From Candidatus Obscuribacterales bacterium (lineage in GTDB: Bacteria > Cyanobacteriota > Vampirovibrionia > Obscuribacterales > Obscuribacteraceae): a stretch of DNA of 64,000 nt. Made by a program: the position numbers and the translations under genes. The stretch is taken from contig JAGVLS010000018.1 of assembly GCA_020054205.1 (NCBI GenBank), positions 274,188 to 338,187 of the forward strand. Direction: 5' to 3'. Positions within the stretch are counted from its first letter, which is position 1. The number at the start of each line of letters is the position of its first letter. Shown here one piece after another: positions 62,430 to 64,000 of this stretch. The notes under the pieces are model-generated. The model searched no databases. It was not told where the DNA came from and was given only the letters and a program-made list of their open reading frames with translations.

Positions 62430-64000
62430 TTAGCTCCATAATTGTTCATTATTAGAAGAATTATTTGTCGCTAGAGTAGCATTATTTGGATCATTGCTTG
62501 GATCAGGATCTGTGTTTGAGTTGTTGTTGTTAAACGGATCATTGAAATTAGCATTATTATTGTTTGCATATTGAGCAGAACCTGATGCGCGATCTGGATT
62601 TATCTTTTCAGAAGCTTCAGTATTGGGGGACAATTTTAAGTTAGCACTGGAATGACCGCCGCCATCAGCAGCAGCTAATAACATAAATTGCAAATGTCTA
62701 TTAACTAAAGCAAGTCTAGCTTGTTCATCGTCATTGGAAGTGGAAGAAACTTTGCTTAAGTGTTTCAAGTCTGTTGTAAATGTTGTATGCATACTAGCAA
62801 AAACATCGTTAGAGCGTCTGCCAATATCTAAAGGACGGAAACTAACAATATCAAATTTTGGTGCTATTGGTCGTGCTTGATCTAAGGGAACACGCACTTT
62901 GATTTGTGGCATTGGTGTTGATGCAGCTGCTACATTATCTGAAGTGGCAACCGGACTTGCTTGTCTATACCAAGGATTAAAATCAATGTCTAAGCCAGTA
63001 CCAAGTGTTTTGAAGAAATCATTTTTGCCAGTTATTTGACTAGCAAAATATGATGAAAAAGTTGGTATTACAGTTTGAGTGTAATTTGAAACAGCTGGTC
63101 TAATCAATAAATCTGGTGCACCGCTAAATTGACCATCGGAAGTTGCTGCTGAAGCAACTTGTATTGGTGCAATTTCAGGATTGACTTTATTGTCTGGTTG
63201 TACTTGATCTTTTTCTTGTGTCTCTAGCTTGTCTATTCTGCCAGCAGCAGGTTGAGCTGGAGCGGCTTCAGGAGCATCGACTGCCCTATATTCTTTATTC
63301 TCTTTATCTAAACTGCGTCCAAGTTCAATGACTATGCGATTTACTTCAGCTAGTCCAAGGCCAATACCAATAATTGGGGCGGCATTGCGAGCTACTTGTG
63401 AAAGTTCACCAACTAAAGTATTACCTGTGACAGCAGCATGTCTAGCGCTTAAAAGATCTGAATATACATTTCTGAAATTATCCAGTGCTGTGCTTAATGC
63501 TGGAGCATGTGTAGCGGCGTGTGCTGGGCTGCTAGCAGCAAGAAGATTATCTAATTTATTTATTTGTGATTGTAATATTCTACTATTTAAAATTTGTCCT
63601 AAAGAAGTTTGTGAGTTCAATAATCTGCCAGCAGTTTGTTCTATTTGATTGGCTAAGGCTTGTGCTTGTGGTGCAATTGCAGCAGGTGCTGAAGCAGCAG
63701 CTTGGCTGGCTGCACTTGCAAGTTGTTGACTGCTAGTAACAGCTCTGGCGGTAGCGTCAGTAACTTGTGCTTGCAATACAACTGGATCTCGTGGAGCAAT
63801 TGGAGCGTCAGGTGTATTTGGAACATCACCACTTTGAGATGGTCTAGCAGAAGTTTGAGCTTGTGTAGGTTGACCTTCAACAGGTTGAACTTCTCTAGCA
63901 GCGACACGTTGAGCAGGAGTAGGTTCAGGAGCATCGAGTTTAGCAGTAGGTTGACCTTCAACAGGTTGAACTTCTCTAGCAGCGACACGTTGAGCAGGAG
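62430..64000 (-). CDS. Ala/Pro-rich protein with tandem repeats, N-terminus beyond window
   Basis: The frame is open from the window edge (64000) to a stop at 62430, about 523 residues, with no start codon inside, so the gene is partial. The N-terminal part seen is Pro/Glu/Ala/Gln-rich with a 27-residue repeat (PAQRVAAREVQPVEGQPT...), then a helical Ala/Gln-rich region (QAQALANQIEQTAGRLL, about residues 75-200), then a hydrophobic AAPIIGIGLGLAEVNRIVIELG, then a low-complexity Asn/Asp/Ser-rich tail. No known domain. The gene converges with fabF. It resembles the other large hydrophilic proteins of this window in composition. Confidence 0.72.
   Translation of the reverse strand, partial: PAQRVAAREVQPVEGQPTAKLDAPEPTPAQRVAAREVQPVEGQPTQAQTSARPSQSGDVPNTPDAPIAPRDPVVLQAQVTDATARAVTSSQQLASAASQAAASAPAAIAPQAQALANQIEQTAGRLLNSQTSLGQILNSRILQSQINKLDNLLAASSPAHAATHAPALSTALDNFRNVYSDLLSARHAAVTGNTLVGELSQVARNAAPIIGIGLGLAEVNRIVIELGRSLDKENKEYRAVDAPEAAPAQPAAGRIDKLETQEKDQVQPDNKVNPEIAPIQVASAATSDGQFSGAPDLLIRPAVSNYTQTVIPTFSSYFASQITGKNDFFKTLGTGLDIDFNPWYRQASPVATSDNVAAASTPMPQIKVRVPLDQARPIAPKFDIVSFRPLDIGRRSNDVFASMHTTFTTDLKHLSKVSSTSNDDEQARLALVNRHLQFMLLAAADGGGHSSANLKLSPNTEASEKINPDRASGSAQYANNNNANFNDPFNNNNSNTDPDPSNDPNNATLATNNSSNNEQLWS
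63865..64000. repeat. 81-bp tandem repeat running off the window edge
   Basis: Bases 63865-63919 and 63946-64000 are identical over 55 nt, a period of 81 bp (27 codons) in phase with the coding frame. The second copy is cut by the window edge, so the copy number is unknown. It encodes the Pro/Glu/Gln-rich repeat of the partial protein. Confidence 0.95.

Noticed and set aside
63653..63988. Leu-rich repeat-like frame LLEKFNLLKVNL
   Set aside because: It is a shadow of the 81-bp tandem repeat read out of frame from the Pro/Ala-rich protein, not a leucine-rich repeat gene.
1..64000. CRISPR arrays, insertion sequences, integrases, attachment sites, rRNA genes, replication origin
   Set aside because: On reading both strands I found no spaced direct repeats, transposase or integrase motifs, rRNA segments or DnaA-box clusters.

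Overview
The window looks like a piece of chromosome from an uncultured, AT-rich bacterium with a two-membrane envelope. Envelope signs are a lipoprotein signal peptide, TatC, a Spy/CpxP-like periplasmic protein and TadE/TadG-like pseudopilins. There are no phage genes, insertion sequences, rRNA or CRISPR arrays. The YvcK protein has the two N-terminal membrane helices and the sequence style of cyanobacterial homologues, but no photosynthesis gene is present. A non-photosynthetic relative of Cyanobacteria (Vampirovibrionia/Melainabacteria) is my best guess; this is inference and not proven by the window. TTG start codons behind good Shine-Dalgarno sequences are common.

Layout. 1-7140 (minus): purine operon purF-purC-purD-purN-purL, with purL running off the left edge and a perfect 15-nt palindrome upstream of purF. 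7540-9953: MATE exporter, a small membrane protein and a free-standing B12-binding subunit of a methylmalonyl-CoA-mutase-type enzyme. 10145-10965: a 76-residue orphan with its own terminator and a MazF-like toxin. 11010-12755 (minus): acpS, folK and a HAD phosphatase. 12836-14568: an NlpC/P60 peptidase and an M55 D-aminopeptidase, convergent and overlapping. 14608-20662: a large diguanylate cyclase, two membrane proteins and a protein made of four MshEN-like repeats, which could bind c-di-GMP.

20659-24830 (minus): a translation cluster rpsF-ssb-rpsR-tRNA-Leu(CAG)-infC-rpmI-rplT, followed by an rRNA-type methyltransferase and tatC. 25070-31598: a two-LysM protein facing an operon of a DJ-1-like protein, argS, glycerate kinase and a protein of about eight 32-36-residue repeats. 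31667-33661 (minus): an ECF sigma factor, an anti-sigma factor with three zinc-finger modules and a Spy-like periplasmic protein. 33888-36134: metK and an FHA-adenylate cyclase fusion.

36336-41315: secreted subtilisin-like protease, TadE/TadG-like pseudopilins and secreted orphans. 41533-43816: a polar amino-acid-type ABC transporter. 43976-46651: an 891-residue protein combining an HExxH metallopeptidase-like site with leucine-rich repeats. 46652-50529 (minus): miaB, ribD and a phosphofructokinase with the residues of pyrophosphate-dependent enzymes. 50672-55214: sucCD, a patatin lipase and a GT-C glycosyltransferase. 55221-57933 (minus): def, an orphan, a RapZ C-terminal domain standing alone, and yvcK. 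58078-62422: a secreted hydrolase, an orphan, cobU, a YgjP-like metallopeptidase and fabF. The right end holds an Ala/Pro-rich protein with an 81-bp tandem repeat that runs off the window.

Themes: B12-dependent C3/C4 metabolism (mutase subunit, sucCD, cobU), c-di-GMP and cyclic-nucleotide signalling, envelope-stress control, and a set of large hydrophilic repeat proteins without signal peptides that I cannot assign. I see no single well-defined new system. The best candidates for new biology are the HExxH-LRR protein, the 32-36-residue repeat protein, the four-unit MshEN protein and the free RapZ C-terminal domain.
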